Of a stretch of DNA of 64,000 bases, positions 34,901 to 44,098 are shown piece after piece. The translations under genes and the position numbers were made by a program. The notes under the pieces were generated by a model that worked only from the letters and a program-made list of their open reading frames with translations, had not been told where the DNA came from and made no database searches. Numbering within the stretch: position 1 is the first letter of the stretch; the number at the start of each line of letters is the position of its first letter. This DNA is from Chryseobacterium antibioticum. GTDB taxonomy: Bacteria; Bacteroidota; Bacteroidia; Flavobacteriales; Weeksellaceae. The DNA lies in the NCBI RefSeq assembly GCF_012927325.1, contig NZ_JABBGI010000006.1:62001-126000 (forward strand). The letters run 5' to 3'.

Positions 34901-37720
34901 TTCATAAACGGAGTGTATAATGCACAAAAAACTAAAATCGACACAACTAAGGCAAAAGATATTGAAGAGGTTGTGATCCTTGGTTATAATAGAACCCTGA
35001 CAAAGCCTAAAGATGTAAGTGCGAATACCACGATCAGTGCTGAAGTTATGGAAAACAGACCAAACGTGAGTTTCCTGAATTCACTACAAGGGTCTGCGCC
35101 AGGTGTAACGATTGCGTCAAATTCCGGTTCTCCGGGATCTGCAAAGATAGATCTTGTTATTAGGGGTATTTCTTCTCTTTCGGCAGATACTGAACCGTTG
35201 GTAATCATTGATGGTGTTCCTACCGGTACTAACCAGTTCAGAAATTTAAATTCTGAAGATATAGAGTCAATCTCTATTCTTAGGGATGCTGCCGCTACTT
35301 CCATTTATGGAAATAGAGGAGCAAATGGAGTATTACTTGTAAGAACTAAAGGTGGAAAATTTAATTCCAAGCTTAAATTAAGCTATTCTGCTATGACAGG
35401 GGTGAGTATAATGCCTAAAAACAAATATAATATCGCTGATTCCCATGAGCTGCTTAAAATTCAAAAGAATGGTGGAACCTCTCTGCTAGGTAGTACCTTG
35501 ACTGATCAGCAAATTGCAGACTATGAAGTGAATACGGATTGGGAGAAAGTTTTCTTTAAAGCTGATGTTACACAGCAACACAACATTTCTGCTACTTTTG
35601 GAGGTGAAAATACATCTGTGTATTCTTCTTTAGGGTATTTGGAACAGGGAGGGTTGGTGCCCAATACAAAGTTTCAACGATTTACATTTAGAAATAATAT
35701 TACCGGAAGGTCCGAAGATAAAAGATTTAACTATACGGCCATTGTTGGTTTAGGATATTCCAAAAGAAGCCAGTTGAATCAGGAAAATAATTCCGGAGTG
35801 AACGGAAATGTCGTTCAGAATCCGTTGCTGGGATCTTTTATAGCATTGCCTTATATTAAATCTGGACAGTATTCAACAGGTAGGGATTTATTTAATGCTA
35901 TAGGTACCGCATCTTCAGCAAACGGAAATTTTGCATATGTTTTGGAAGATGTGATGAAGGGAGATCAATCTGTATTTGGAAAGTTTAATGAGACTTCTAT
36001 TTTTACCAGTGCAACGACTTCCTATAAACTAACGGATGATATTACTTTAAACAACAGGACTGGAGCAGATCTGAAAATTGGTAATTCTTTTTCAGGAAGA
36101 AACCCTAAGGGTTATCTGTCCATTGTTGTGGCTTCAACCTCGGGAATTGAGTATGGTGGAAGTGAAACGATTGTTAATTCCAGAGAATTGAACTTTACTA
36201 CCGTAACTAGTGCTAACTATAATAAAGTTTTTGGCGACCATACTGTTGGGGCAGGTATTTATATGGAGTATAATAAAGTTCACTTCTATAACAGTACTCA
36301 GGTTCAGAACGGATTGGATCCTAAAAATTTTGCTATTGGTGCGGGTACGGGATATATTCCTTTTGATCCGGACAAAGATATTTATGTGCCTGCGGTGTCA
36401 GCTAATAAAATTACTGCCGGAGCGCTTTCATATTTTGCTACGGTAGATTATGATTATAAAGATAAATATGGCTTTAGTGGGACTATCAGAAGAGATGGTA
36501 ACTACAGATTTGCTCCAGGTAATAAGTGGGGTACTTTCTGGTCTGTGGGTGGTCGTTGGAATATTGATAAAGAAGGATTTATGGACGGATCGTTCTTTGA
36601 TATGCTGAAATTAAGAGCATCTTACGGAACGCAGGGTAATGCCAACGTAATTGCTGCTGCGGATGATACCAATCCAATGTTATTAGCTACAGGAATCAGT
36701 AGAGAGATTAATGTTGTAGGAAATGGGTACGGAAATACACCCGGTTATTTTTTGAATTCTATTCCTAATCCTATTGTACAATGGGAGGAAATCAAGCAGG
36801 GTAATATAGGTTTGGATTTTAAGTTACTTAAAAACAGACTCGAAGGGAATGTGGATGTTTACAGAAAAAATACAGACATGTTATATTACAATATTCCGTC
36901 TTCTGCAATTACTGGACAGTATAATTATAGAGGGAATTATGGTAGTTTAAAAAATGAAGGGGTAGAACTTGTATTAAGGTATAATGTCCTAATGAACAAG
37001 GATTACAAGCTTACTTTTTTTGCAAATGCTTCCTATAATGAAAATAAAATTACTAAACTTCAGGTTCCTGTAACTACGGGTTCATTATTGTTGGAAGAAG
37101 GTGGAACTATTAATGAATGGAATCTGGTGCCTTATCTGGGAGTAAATCCTAATACAGGAAATGAACTTTATATGGATTCTAACGGGGCTGTTTCCGAGCA
37201 GGCTCTGGATAAAGATAGAAGAAAGACAGGTAAAAACTATTTCCCTAAATATACTGGTGGTTTTGGTTTTAATAGTGAGTATAAGGGATTCTTCCTTGAT
37301 GCACTGTTCTCTTTCCAGGCTAAATTCTGGAGATCAGATAATCAGTTATCTTGGGCATTGAATCCTGCTTATATGAAGGCTGGGTACAACGTATCATCAG
37401 ATCTACTTAATGCTTGGACGCCTGATAATCGTGAAACAGATATTCCTTCTTTAAATGCTCCAATTTCAGGTATTACTGATAGGATGTTATTTGATGCATC
37501 TTTTTTAAGGCTTAAGAATGTAACATTAGGATATAATGTTCCAAAACAGTTCTTTAATTCAAATTCAGTGATTAAATCTGCTAGAGTATTTGTTCAGGGT
37601 GAGAACATTGCAACATGGACAAAATGGAGAGGCTATGATCCTGAAGGGCTGGGGACTTTTCCTTTAAGTATTTATCCTAACCCGAGAACCTACTCGCTAG
37701 GGGTTAACTTAGAATTTTAA
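34859..37720 (+). CDS. SusC/RagA-type TonB-linked outer membrane protein (locus 1)
   Basis: 953 residues. Signal peptide MNVKIRVLSVGVLFFINGVYNAQ, then a TonB-box-like segment IEEVVILGYNR, the plug domain (about 45-150) with PLVIIDGVPTG and ATSIYGNRGANGVLLVRTKGG, then the 22-strand barrel ending TYSLGVNLEF. The usual carboxypeptidase-like regulatory domain between signal and plug is missing. With the SusD-type lipoprotein 23 bases downstream it imports a ligand, often an oligosaccharide or peptide, using TonB energy. No glycoside hydrolase is nearby to name the substrate. Confidence 0.95.
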   Translation: MNVKIRVLSVGVLFFINGVYNAQKTKIDTTKAKDIEEVVILGYNRTLTKPKDVSANTTISAEVMENRPNVSFLNSLQGSAPGVTIASNSGSPGSAKIDLVIRGISSLSADTEPLVIIDGVPTGTNQFRNLNSEDIESISILRDAAATSIYGNRGANGVLLVRTKGGKFNSKLKLSYSAMTGVSIMPKNKYNIADSHELLKIQKNGGTSLLGSTLTDQQIADYEVNTDWEKVFFKADVTQQHNISATFGGENTSVYSSLGYLEQGGLVPNTKFQRFTFRNNITGRSEDKRFNYTAIVGLGYSKRSQLNQENNSGVNGNVVQNPLLGSFIALPYIKSGQYSTGRDLFNAIGTASSANGNFAYVLEDVMKGDQSVFGKFNETSIFTSATTSYKLTDDITLNNRTGADLKIGNSFSGRNPKGYLSIVVASTSGIEYGGSETIVNSRELNFTTVTSANYNKVFGDHTVGAGIYMEYNKVHFYNSTQVQNGLDPKNFAIGAGTGYIPFDPDKDIYVPAVSANKITAGALSYFATVDYDYKDKYGFSGTIRRDGNYRFAPGNKWGTFWSVGGRWNIDKEGFMDGSFFDMLKLRASYGTQGNANVIAAADDTNPMLLATGISREINVVGNGYGNTPGYFLNSIPNPIVQWEEIKQGNIGLDFKLLKNRLEGNVDVYRKNTDMLYYNIPSSAITGQYNYRGNYGSLKNEGVELVLRYNVLMNKDYKLTFFANASYNENKITKLQVPVTTGSLLLEEGGTINEWNLVPYLGVNPNTGNELYMDSNGAVSEQALDKDRRKTGKNYFPKYTGGFGFNSEYKGFFLDALFSFQAKFWRSDNQLSWALNPAYMKAGYNVSSDLLNAWTPDNRETDIPSLNAPISGITDRMLFDASFLRLKNVTLGYNVPKQFFNSNSVIKSARVFVQGENIATWTKWRGYDPEGLGTFPLSIYPNPRTYSLGVNLEF

Positions 37721-37743
37721 TTTTACTACTAATTAATTTCAAT

Positions 37744-39360
37744 ATGAAAAATATATTTAAAATAGCAATTTTATCCGCATTTGTTTCCGTAGGATTATCT
37801 TCGTGTAATGATGCTTTGGATATTATTCAGGATGGAGAATTGAATGCGGAGAATACTTTTGTAAATACCGAAGACATGAATAAGTACCTTAATGGAACTA
37901 TTTATTCAGGGTTGGATATAACAAATGGTTTGTTTTTCTCCGGGCAGATGACAGATGAATTAGGTATAGGTCCACAGAATAGTGAATTGGCATTAAGCGC
38001 ACATCAGTTTTATTTAGATGTTACCAATGGATTAGTAGCTAATATATGGCTGGGGAATTATACAACAATTAACAGAGTAAACAGGTTGTTGGAAGGAGCA
38101 GCTAAAATAACACCAGCTGCTGCAGATCAGGCGAAGTATAAGAATATAGTGGCTCAGGCACGATTGATCAGAGCTTTCTCTTATTTTACGCTGGAATCTT
38201 ATTTTTCTACCAATATGAAGGATCCTAATGCTTTAGGTGTCATGTTGATCGATCATGTTCCTGGTCAGTCAGAGACTACGCTAAGAGTTAATAACTCGGC
38301 GATCTTCTCTTTTATTGACACTGATATAGCTTATGCTGAGACAAACTTAGCTGCTAATAATGGTGATTATTACCGAATTGGAGCTAACTTTTTAAATGCT
38401 TTTAAAGCGAGATACTACCTATATAGAGGGATGTATCCCCAGGCTAAAACTGCTGCACAGGCTGTATTGAGCTCTTCTGGATTAGTGTTGGCTCCTTTGG
38501 TTAATCCTGCTATTCCTGGTTCCAGTGCGGGTAGTTTGGCGCAAAATAATACAGCACACAAAACATTAAATGATTATCTAACCAGAAATCCATATGCAAA
38601 GATGCTTAATAATACCAATCAGGGCGAGATGATTTTTGCATTGAACAGACCTATAGTGGGGGCTTGGGGGAATATTGGTAGTGTGCTTGCTTCAAATACC
38701 TCTACTTTGAACGGTTCTATTTTGTATGATATGGGACGAAGAACATTTAATTTGTTAGCTCAGATAAATGGAGATATCAGACGATATGCATATATTGATC
38801 CAACTGCAAAAATTGATGCAGGATATGCTACTATTTCTACATATAGAGATGCAGATGTTCTGGTTATCGATAAATATCCCGGAAGACCTAAACTTTTGCC
38901 AGATCCTATCTCTACGGATATTTACAGAGAAAAAGTAGGTTCTCAGGCTCCGTTAAGAAATGATCTTCCAGTATTCAGATTGTCTGAAATGTATTTTATT
39001 CTGGCTGAATGTGCAGTTGAAGAGGGTAATTATGGTGTTGCGGCGGGGTATATTAAAAATGTCAGAGACGCAAGGAATTATGTTGGTCCGGTTACTCTGC
39101 CTATTTATTCAGGTAAGCCGATTGCTTATGCAGATATTCTTCTTGAAAGAAGAAAAGATCTTTACCTGGAGGGACACAGATATTTGGATTTAAAAAGACT
39201 TGGAGCTATCGCTGGGGTGGCTATTGACAGGGATCCTACAGATGATCTTAAATCAATTCCTGTTACAATTCCTATTGATGATTACCGTATGAAATCTTTA
39301 CCGATTCCTAGAGCTGAGACTCAAGGGAACCCGGCTATTCAACAAAACCCAGGGTATTAA
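37744..39360 (+). CDS. SusD/RagB-type nutrient-binding outer membrane lipoprotein (locus 1)
   Basis: 538 residues. Lipoprotein signal ending LSSCNDALD, so Cys21 or so is lipidated. RLIRAFSYFTLESYF is the TPR-like helix conserved in SusD, and the C-terminal RagB part has LILAECAVEEGNY-type and ERRKDLYLEGHRYLDLKR motifs and ends SLPIPRAETQGNPAIQQNPGY-like, typical for the family. It forms the lid on the SusC barrel encoded directly upstream. Ligand unknown. Confidence 0.94.
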   Translation: MKNIFKIAILSAFVSVGLSSCNDALDIIQDGELNAENTFVNTEDMNKYLNGTIYSGLDITNGLFFSGQMTDELGIGPQNSELALSAHQFYLDVTNGLVANIWLGNYTTINRVNRLLEGAAKITPAAADQAKYKNIVAQARLIRAFSYFTLESYFSTNMKDPNALGVMLIDHVPGQSETTLRVNNSAIFSFIDTDIAYAETNLAANNGDYYRIGANFLNAFKARYYLYRGMYPQAKTAAQAVLSSSGLVLAPLVNPAIPGSSAGSLAQNNTAHKTLNDYLTRNPYAKMLNNTNQGEMIFALNRPIVGAWGNIGSVLASNTSTLNGSILYDMGRRTFNLLAQINGDIRRYAYIDPTAKIDAGYATISTYRDADVLVIDKYPGRPKLLPDPISTDIYREKVGSQAPLRNDLPVFRLSEMYFILAECAVEEGNYGVAAGYIKNVRDARNYVGPVTLPIYSGKPIAYADILLERRKDLYLEGHRYLDLKRLGAIAGVAIDRDPTDDLKSIPVTIPIDDYRMKSLPIPRAETQGNPAIQQNPGY

Positions 39361-39379
39361 TTTTTTTAAAAATTAGAAA

Positions 39380-40153
39380 ATGAAAACATTTAATTATTTA
39401 TTTATAATACTATTCTCTGCAACAGCATTTTCCTGCTCTAATGAGGAAATTCACTATGAGGATGATCCTTACTTAAATTTTATCACGGCCAGTTCTCAGC
39501 AATTGGTTGATCAGGGAAGTGGTTCAAAAATTGTAGAATTACAGTATGGTACGCTTGTAAAGGTTCCGAGTGCAGAAGTGAGTCTGGTAGTTGATCCGAC
39601 ATCTCAATTAAAAGAAGGGATTGATTTTCAGTTGATGGGACCAAGTAATCCATCTGGTAATTTTGATGGGAAAATATCAATCAAACTATTGGAGGCCGGT
39701 GCCAGTCCTGAAGGTAAAAATGCGGTATTCAGATTAACCTCGCCAACTATTCAGAATGGTGTTATTACGCAGGTGCATACAATGACTGTGGCGCTTAAGT
39801 GTCCGCTGTCGTATTTCTTGGCGGGTAATTTTAAAGCAACAATGCCATTTTTTGGCGGAACATATGATACTGTCATTGCTGCAGGAGCTGATACTGATAC
39901 TTTGTTGTTAAAGGATTATTATGCAAATGGATATGATATTAAATTAAAATATGATCCATCTACTGGTGCTATCACGATTCCGACTCAACAGACAGGGTAT
40001 ATGCATCCTACATACGGAATGGTTAGTATCAGGCAGGTGGCTGCAACAGCTTCAACTGTTAATTTCTGTACTAGGAAAGTTGTTTTAAGCTATCAGCCGT
40101 TCGTAACTGCAGGTAATTTCGCTGCTGTAGTCGATAATATTGTTGGTAATTAA
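39380..40153 (+). CDS. Lipoprotein of the SusCD locus 1, function unknown
   Basis: 257 residues. The signal peptide ends FSCSNEEIHY, a lipobox, so the protein is a lipoprotein. The mature part appears to be beta-rich, with an Ig/Calx-beta-like first half (VSLVVDPTSQLKEGIDF) and a second half with many Thr and aromatic residues. It is 20 bases downstream of SusD, the place of SusE/SusF-like surface ligand-binding lipoproteins, so an accessory binding role is likely, but the family is not recognised. Confidence 0.75.
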   Translation: MKTFNYLFIILFSATAFSCSNEEIHYEDDPYLNFITASSQQLVDQGSGSKIVELQYGTLVKVPSAEVSLVVDPTSQLKEGIDFQLMGPSNPSGNFDGKISIKLLEAGASPEGKNAVFRLTSPTIQNGVITQVHTMTVALKCPLSYFLAGNFKATMPFFGGTYDTVIAAGADTDTLLLKDYYANGYDIKLKYDPSTGAITIPTQQTGYMHPTYGMVSIRQVAATASTVNFCTRKVVLSYQPFVTAGNFAAVVDNIVGN

Positions 40154-40171
40154 TATCATTATTATAATGTT

Positions 40172-40819
40172 ATGAAAAAGATAGGTGTTGTTTTATCTCT
40201 GTTTTTAATGGGCTTTTATTTTTCCCAGAGCACTGTTTTGCATAATCTTAATAATAATAGATTGATGTCACAGACAGTTAATAAAATTGGAGTTGGTGAG
40301 TTGGCTGATAATGAATTTGTGGGATCTCCATTTCTTGAGACTCAGTTTCTGCCATCTGTCATAAAAGGTGAAAATGGGACTTATCTTTTAAGGTATAATA
40401 TTTATAATGATGATATTATTTTGAAAAATGGCGATAAATACTTCAGAATCCCTAAAGAAAAATTGAATTATTTTAATATAAATAATAAGTATGTTGTCAT
40501 TTTGATAAATGGAAGATACTATATTCAATCTTCTTCAGAGAAAGGTAACTACATGATTGTAAGAAAAGAAACTATAAAATTTACAGAAGCTAAGATTTCA
40601 GAGAATGCTTATGGGCAGAATCAACCTGCGAAATTTACAGCTTTAAAGCCAGAGTATTTCGTGTATAATATTGAAAATAACACTCTGATTCCTGTAAAAG
40701 CTGAAGATCTTAAAAAAGCTATTCCCTCTAAGGAAGGTGATTTAGATATTTTTTTTAAGAAAAATAAATTGAAAAAAACAGAGGATTATAATGCCCTGCT
40801 TGAGCTGATTGTAAACTAA
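40172..40819 (+). CDS. Secreted protein of unknown function, family X (copy 1)
   Basis: 215 residues with a signal peptide (KKIGVVLSLFLMGFYFSQ). It shares a pattern with the gene at 45584-46258: LRYNIYNDDIILKNGDKYF here and LRYNAYEDEMEFKKGEELF there, then AYGQNQPAKF / AYSKDANDYY, and both end with a Lys-Asn-Lys helix and a terminal hydrophobic helix (ALLELIVN / KLVEFINK). Both lie at the 3' end of a SusC/SusD locus. No domain is recognised. It ends just before a strong hairpin. Confidence 0.72.
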   Translation: MKKIGVVLSLFLMGFYFSQSTVLHNLNNNRLMSQTVNKIGVGELADNEFVGSPFLETQFLPSVIKGENGTYLLRYNIYNDDIILKNGDKYFRIPKEKLNYFNINNKYVVILINGRYYIQSSSEKGNYMIVRKETIKFTEAKISENAYGQNQPAKFTALKPEYFVYNIENNTLIPVKAEDLKKAIPSKEGDLDIFFKKNKLKKTEDYNALLELIVN

Positions 40820-40822
40820 CAT

Positions 40823-40872
40823 TTCACAATAAAAACAAAGGATATTTCAGTATTCTTTGTTTTTATTGTGAA
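40823..40872 (+). terminator. Long perfect hairpin ending SusCD locus 1
   Basis: TTCACAATAAAAACAAAG (40823-40840) and its exact reverse complement (40855-40872), an 18-base stem with a 14-base loop, three bases after the stop codon. T-runs are within the right arm. It probably stops transcription and may protect the mRNA 3' end. Confidence 0.7.
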
Positions 40873-41143
40873 GTATGAAATACCGTTATAATATCATATA
40901 AGTAAACATTTTACTTTTTTTAGTAATATTTAGTTACGAATTGTATTTTTTTACAAAAACGCAATTTATAACTATTCTAAATAATATTTATTGTACTAGT
41001 AATAATTAGTTAAAAAAAATAACAAGTGTGAAAAAAAAATATTTATACAAATAAAAACTGGGTGTTATTGTTTAATTTGTATGAGTTCATAGATTAGTTA
41101 AAAACAATAAGCAAAGAATGCTGACGCTTCTATACTTTTGAGA
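40873..41143. other. AT-rich intergenic region before SusCD locus 2
   Basis: About 270 bases with no convincing gene. It contains many A and T runs and one extra TAnnTTTG-like element (TACTTTTG at 41133-41140) without a matching -33 box. No inverted repeat comparable to that upstream of locus 1 was seen. Confidence 0.6.
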
Positions 41144-41175
41144 TTTGTTCATATTAATATTTATTAACATATTTG
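41144..41175 (+). promoter_or_regulatory. Promoter of the second SusC gene
   Basis: TTTG (41144-41147), a 20-base spacer and CATATTTG (41168-41175), the same layout as at 34801-34832. ATG follows 29 bases later, close to the spacing in locus 1. Confidence 0.65.
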
Positions 41176-41245
41176 CCAATTAAATATATTAAAATTTGTT
41201 AATATGAATGTTAAACTACGTGTATTGAGTGCTGGAGCACTGTTC
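41144..41245 (+). repeat. Duplicated SusC promoter and 5' coding region, copy 2
   Basis: Counterpart of 34801-34900. The signal peptide start MNVKLRVLSAGALFF parallels MNVKIRVLSVGVLFF of copy 1. Downstream, the proteins are only ordinarily related SusC members. Confidence 0.8.
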
Positions 41246-44086
41246 TTTTTGGGGCAGGTTGCTTTTGCGCAAAAAACTAAAAAGGACACAGCATCTACTA
41301 CGCAGATTGAAGAGGTAGTAATGGTTGGATTCGGGCAGAAGAAGACTGTGCAGGAAATTACAGGGTCAGCAAGTACTATGACTGCAAAGTCTATTGAAGA
41401 CCTTCCTGTTGCTTCTGTTGATAAAATGTTGCAAGGTAGAGTTACGGGAGTTCAGACGGGTAGCGCGTCTGGTCAGCCAGGAGGTTTTGCCAATGTAAGA
41501 GTAAGAGGTATATCTTCTATTAATGGAGTAACGTCTCCAATTTACATTGTTGATGGTGTTAGAGTTGCAAACGGAAGTTTAGGAACTGCTAATGGAACAT
41601 CTTCACTTACAAACATCCTTGCTAACTTAAGTCCTGATGATGTTGAAAGTATTACTGTATTGAAGGACGCTGTTTCTACGGCTGTTTATGGTGCAGATGC
41701 AGGTGCGGGGGTAATTGTAATTACCACTAAATCTGGTAAGAAAGGAAAGCCAAGATTTAATTTATCATTTAACAGTGGTTTTAACCAGCAGGCTGTTGAT
41801 ATGGCAAGAAACTATTCCGCAGGTGAGTATAAAACTTATCTAAGGGATATGTATAATAATTCATTGAATTCAAATTATTCTATTGAGCAGATGGCGGGTG
41901 GATCATTAAATGGACTGATCTCAGCTTCTTCAAATGCACAAGTAATGAGTATTATGTCTTCTCCATATGATACAAACTGGTTAGATATTGTCAGAAAGGA
42001 TGGGTACCAACAGAATGCTGATTTCAGTATGTCAGGTGGTAATGACAAATTTACGTATTACGCAGCGGCTAATATGTTTGACCAGAATAGTATCATTAGA
42101 AACTCTTTCTTCAAAAGATTATCTTATACAACAAAATTAAGTTATCAGGCAACAGATAAACTAAAAGTTAGTACAGATTTCCAAATTTCACATAGTAAGA
42201 CAAGAACTTTAAGTGATGGAGGTGCATTCTCTAATCCAATGTTAGCACAGTATTTCAACAGGCCAACCGATCCGGCAAGAAATGCTGATGGTTCTTGGTA
42301 TTTGGGAAATCCTGCAAATAGCAGATTAAGTAATAACCAATTTAATCCAGGATATTTGTTAGACAATAACTATATCCAAGCTGGAACATTTAGAGCTTTT
42401 GCTAACCTTAATGTTGAATATAAGATCTTAAAGAATTTAACATATAGATTTGTATTTTCTCCGGAATATGTAAATGTTGAAGAGGACACCTATTGGAATC
42501 CTTTACATGGTGACGGTTATACATATGGGGGATATCAGAGAACTTCAGCTAACAGATATTTTAATTTTAACGTACAAAATATCCTAGATTATTCTCAGAA
42601 ATTTGGAAAACATAATATTGGGGCATCATTAATTCAGGAAGCTTATAAGACTAATAGAAGATTCTTAATGGCTACAGGTATTACAGTGGGTACACCAGAG
42701 CTTGAAACTTTAAGGAATTTTGTAGTTCCTTATGGTTATGATGGAACTCAAACAGTTACATCAAGATATGGATATGCAGCGACAGGACATTATGACTATG
42801 ACAAATTAATCTTATTAGATGCTTCTTACCGTAGAGACGTTCTTTCTCAATTTACACCTGGAAGTAAGGCTGGAAATTTCTGGTCTGTTGGAGCTGGTTT
42901 TGATTTAGCGAGATTGGATTTTGTTAAAGATATGAACTCTATTTCTATGGCAAAGTTCAGAGCATCTTACGGTAAATTAGGTAACCAGGTTACAGCTAAC
43001 CCATATGCATTATATGCATATGATATCAACTACAATGATTATGCTGGAGCTAGATATTATAACATCTATAATCCTAACTTATCATGGGAAACTGTCAATC
43101 CATTCAACGTTGGATTAGATCTAGGGTTCCTAAGAAACAGAATCACCGTTACAGCTGAATACTATAATAAGAAAACTAATGATCTTATTTATAACGTTCC
43201 ATTATCTCCATCCCAAGGTGGAATTCTTAATGATAACGGAACTATAAGATACGGTGTAATGCTTGATAATGTTGGAACTCTTGTTAACCAAGGTTTTGAA
43301 TTCAATGTAAATGCTGATATCTTTAAAGGAGATAGAAATCAAGTGAATTGGTCTATTGGTGCCAACTTGTCTACTCTTAAAAATGAGGTTACAGAGTTAT
43401 ACGGAGGGACTGTTAACACAGGAACTACAACACTTAGAGTAGGAGAGGGAGCTCGTACTTTCTACCTTAGAAAATGGGCCGGTGTAGATTCATCTAACGG
43501 AGATCCATTATGGTATCTTAATGGAGTTGATGGTGAAACTACCAATGATTATAACAAAGCACAACAAGCTGTACAAGGGTCATTCTTAGCTAAAGTATTT
43601 GGTGGAGCTAATACTAGTATTTCATACAAAGGCTTTGCTTTAGATCTTCAGTTTACTTATGGATTTGGAGGTAAGATCTATGATGACTGGGCATCTTATA
43701 CCTACAGTGATGGACAATATTCTTTAAATTATCCTGGATACGGAGACGTTATGGGAGATTATTGGACGCCTCAAAATACAGGGGCATCTAATCCTAAGCC
43801 AATGGCTGGAGGTAACAAGCTTTCTAACAGAGCTTCTACAAGATTCTTGTATGATGCAGACTATATCAGATTGAGCAATGCAAGGTTTGGTTACACATTT
43901 ACAGGTGATTTCTTAAAAGGCTCAGGTCTTAATTCTTTACAGGTTTATGTAATGGCTAATAATGCTTGGACTCACAGGTTTGATGATAGATTGAAATTTG
44001 ATCCAGAGACTAACATTTCAGGGTATACTAATTTAAGTTTACCAATATTAAAGTCTTATCTATTTGGTGTTAATATTAGCTTCTAA
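41204..44086 (+). CDS. SusC/RagA-type TonB-linked outer membrane protein (locus 2)
   Basis: 960 residues. Signal peptide MNVKLRVLSAGALFFLGQVAFAQ, TonB-box-like IEEVVMVGFGQKK, plug domain with MLQGRVTGVQTGSASGQPGG, VRVRGISSINGVTSPIYIVDG and STAVYGADAGAGVIVITTKSG, then the barrel ending YLFGVNISF. As in locus 1, no carboxypeptidase-like N-terminal domain is present. It pairs with the SusD gene 12 bases downstream. Substrate unknown. Confidence 0.95.
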   Translation: MNVKLRVLSAGALFFLGQVAFAQKTKKDTASTTQIEEVVMVGFGQKKTVQEITGSASTMTAKSIEDLPVASVDKMLQGRVTGVQTGSASGQPGGFANVRVRGISSINGVTSPIYIVDGVRVANGSLGTANGTSSLTNILANLSPDDVESITVLKDAVSTAVYGADAGAGVIVITTKSGKKGKPRFNLSFNSGFNQQAVDMARNYSAGEYKTYLRDMYNNSLNSNYSIEQMAGGSLNGLISASSNAQVMSIMSSPYDTNWLDIVRKDGYQQNADFSMSGGNDKFTYYAAANMFDQNSIIRNSFFKRLSYTTKLSYQATDKLKVSTDFQISHSKTRTLSDGGAFSNPMLAQYFNRPTDPARNADGSWYLGNPANSRLSNNQFNPGYLLDNNYIQAGTFRAFANLNVEYKILKNLTYRFVFSPEYVNVEEDTYWNPLHGDGYTYGGYQRTSANRYFNFNVQNILDYSQKFGKHNIGASLIQEAYKTNRRFLMATGITVGTPELETLRNFVVPYGYDGTQTVTSRYGYAATGHYDYDKLILLDASYRRDVLSQFTPGSKAGNFWSVGAGFDLARLDFVKDMNSISMAKFRASYGKLGNQVTANPYALYAYDINYNDYAGARYYNIYNPNLSWETVNPFNVGLDLGFLRNRITVTAEYYNKKTNDLIYNVPLSPSQGGILNDNGTIRYGVMLDNVGTLVNQGFEFNVNADIFKGDRNQVNWSIGANLSTLKNEVTELYGGTVNTGTTTLRVGEGARTFYLRKWAGVDSSNGDPLWYLNGVDGETTNDYNKAQQAVQGSFLAKVFGGANTSISYKGFALDLQFTYGFGGKIYDDWASYTYSDGQYSLNYPGYGDVMGDYWTPQNTGASNPKPMAGGNKLSNRASTRFLYDADYIRLSNARFGYTFTGDFLKGSGLNSLQVYVMANNAWTHRFDDRLKFDPETNISGYTNLSLPILKSYLFGVNISF

Positions 44087-44098
44087 AAAAAAGAAAAA

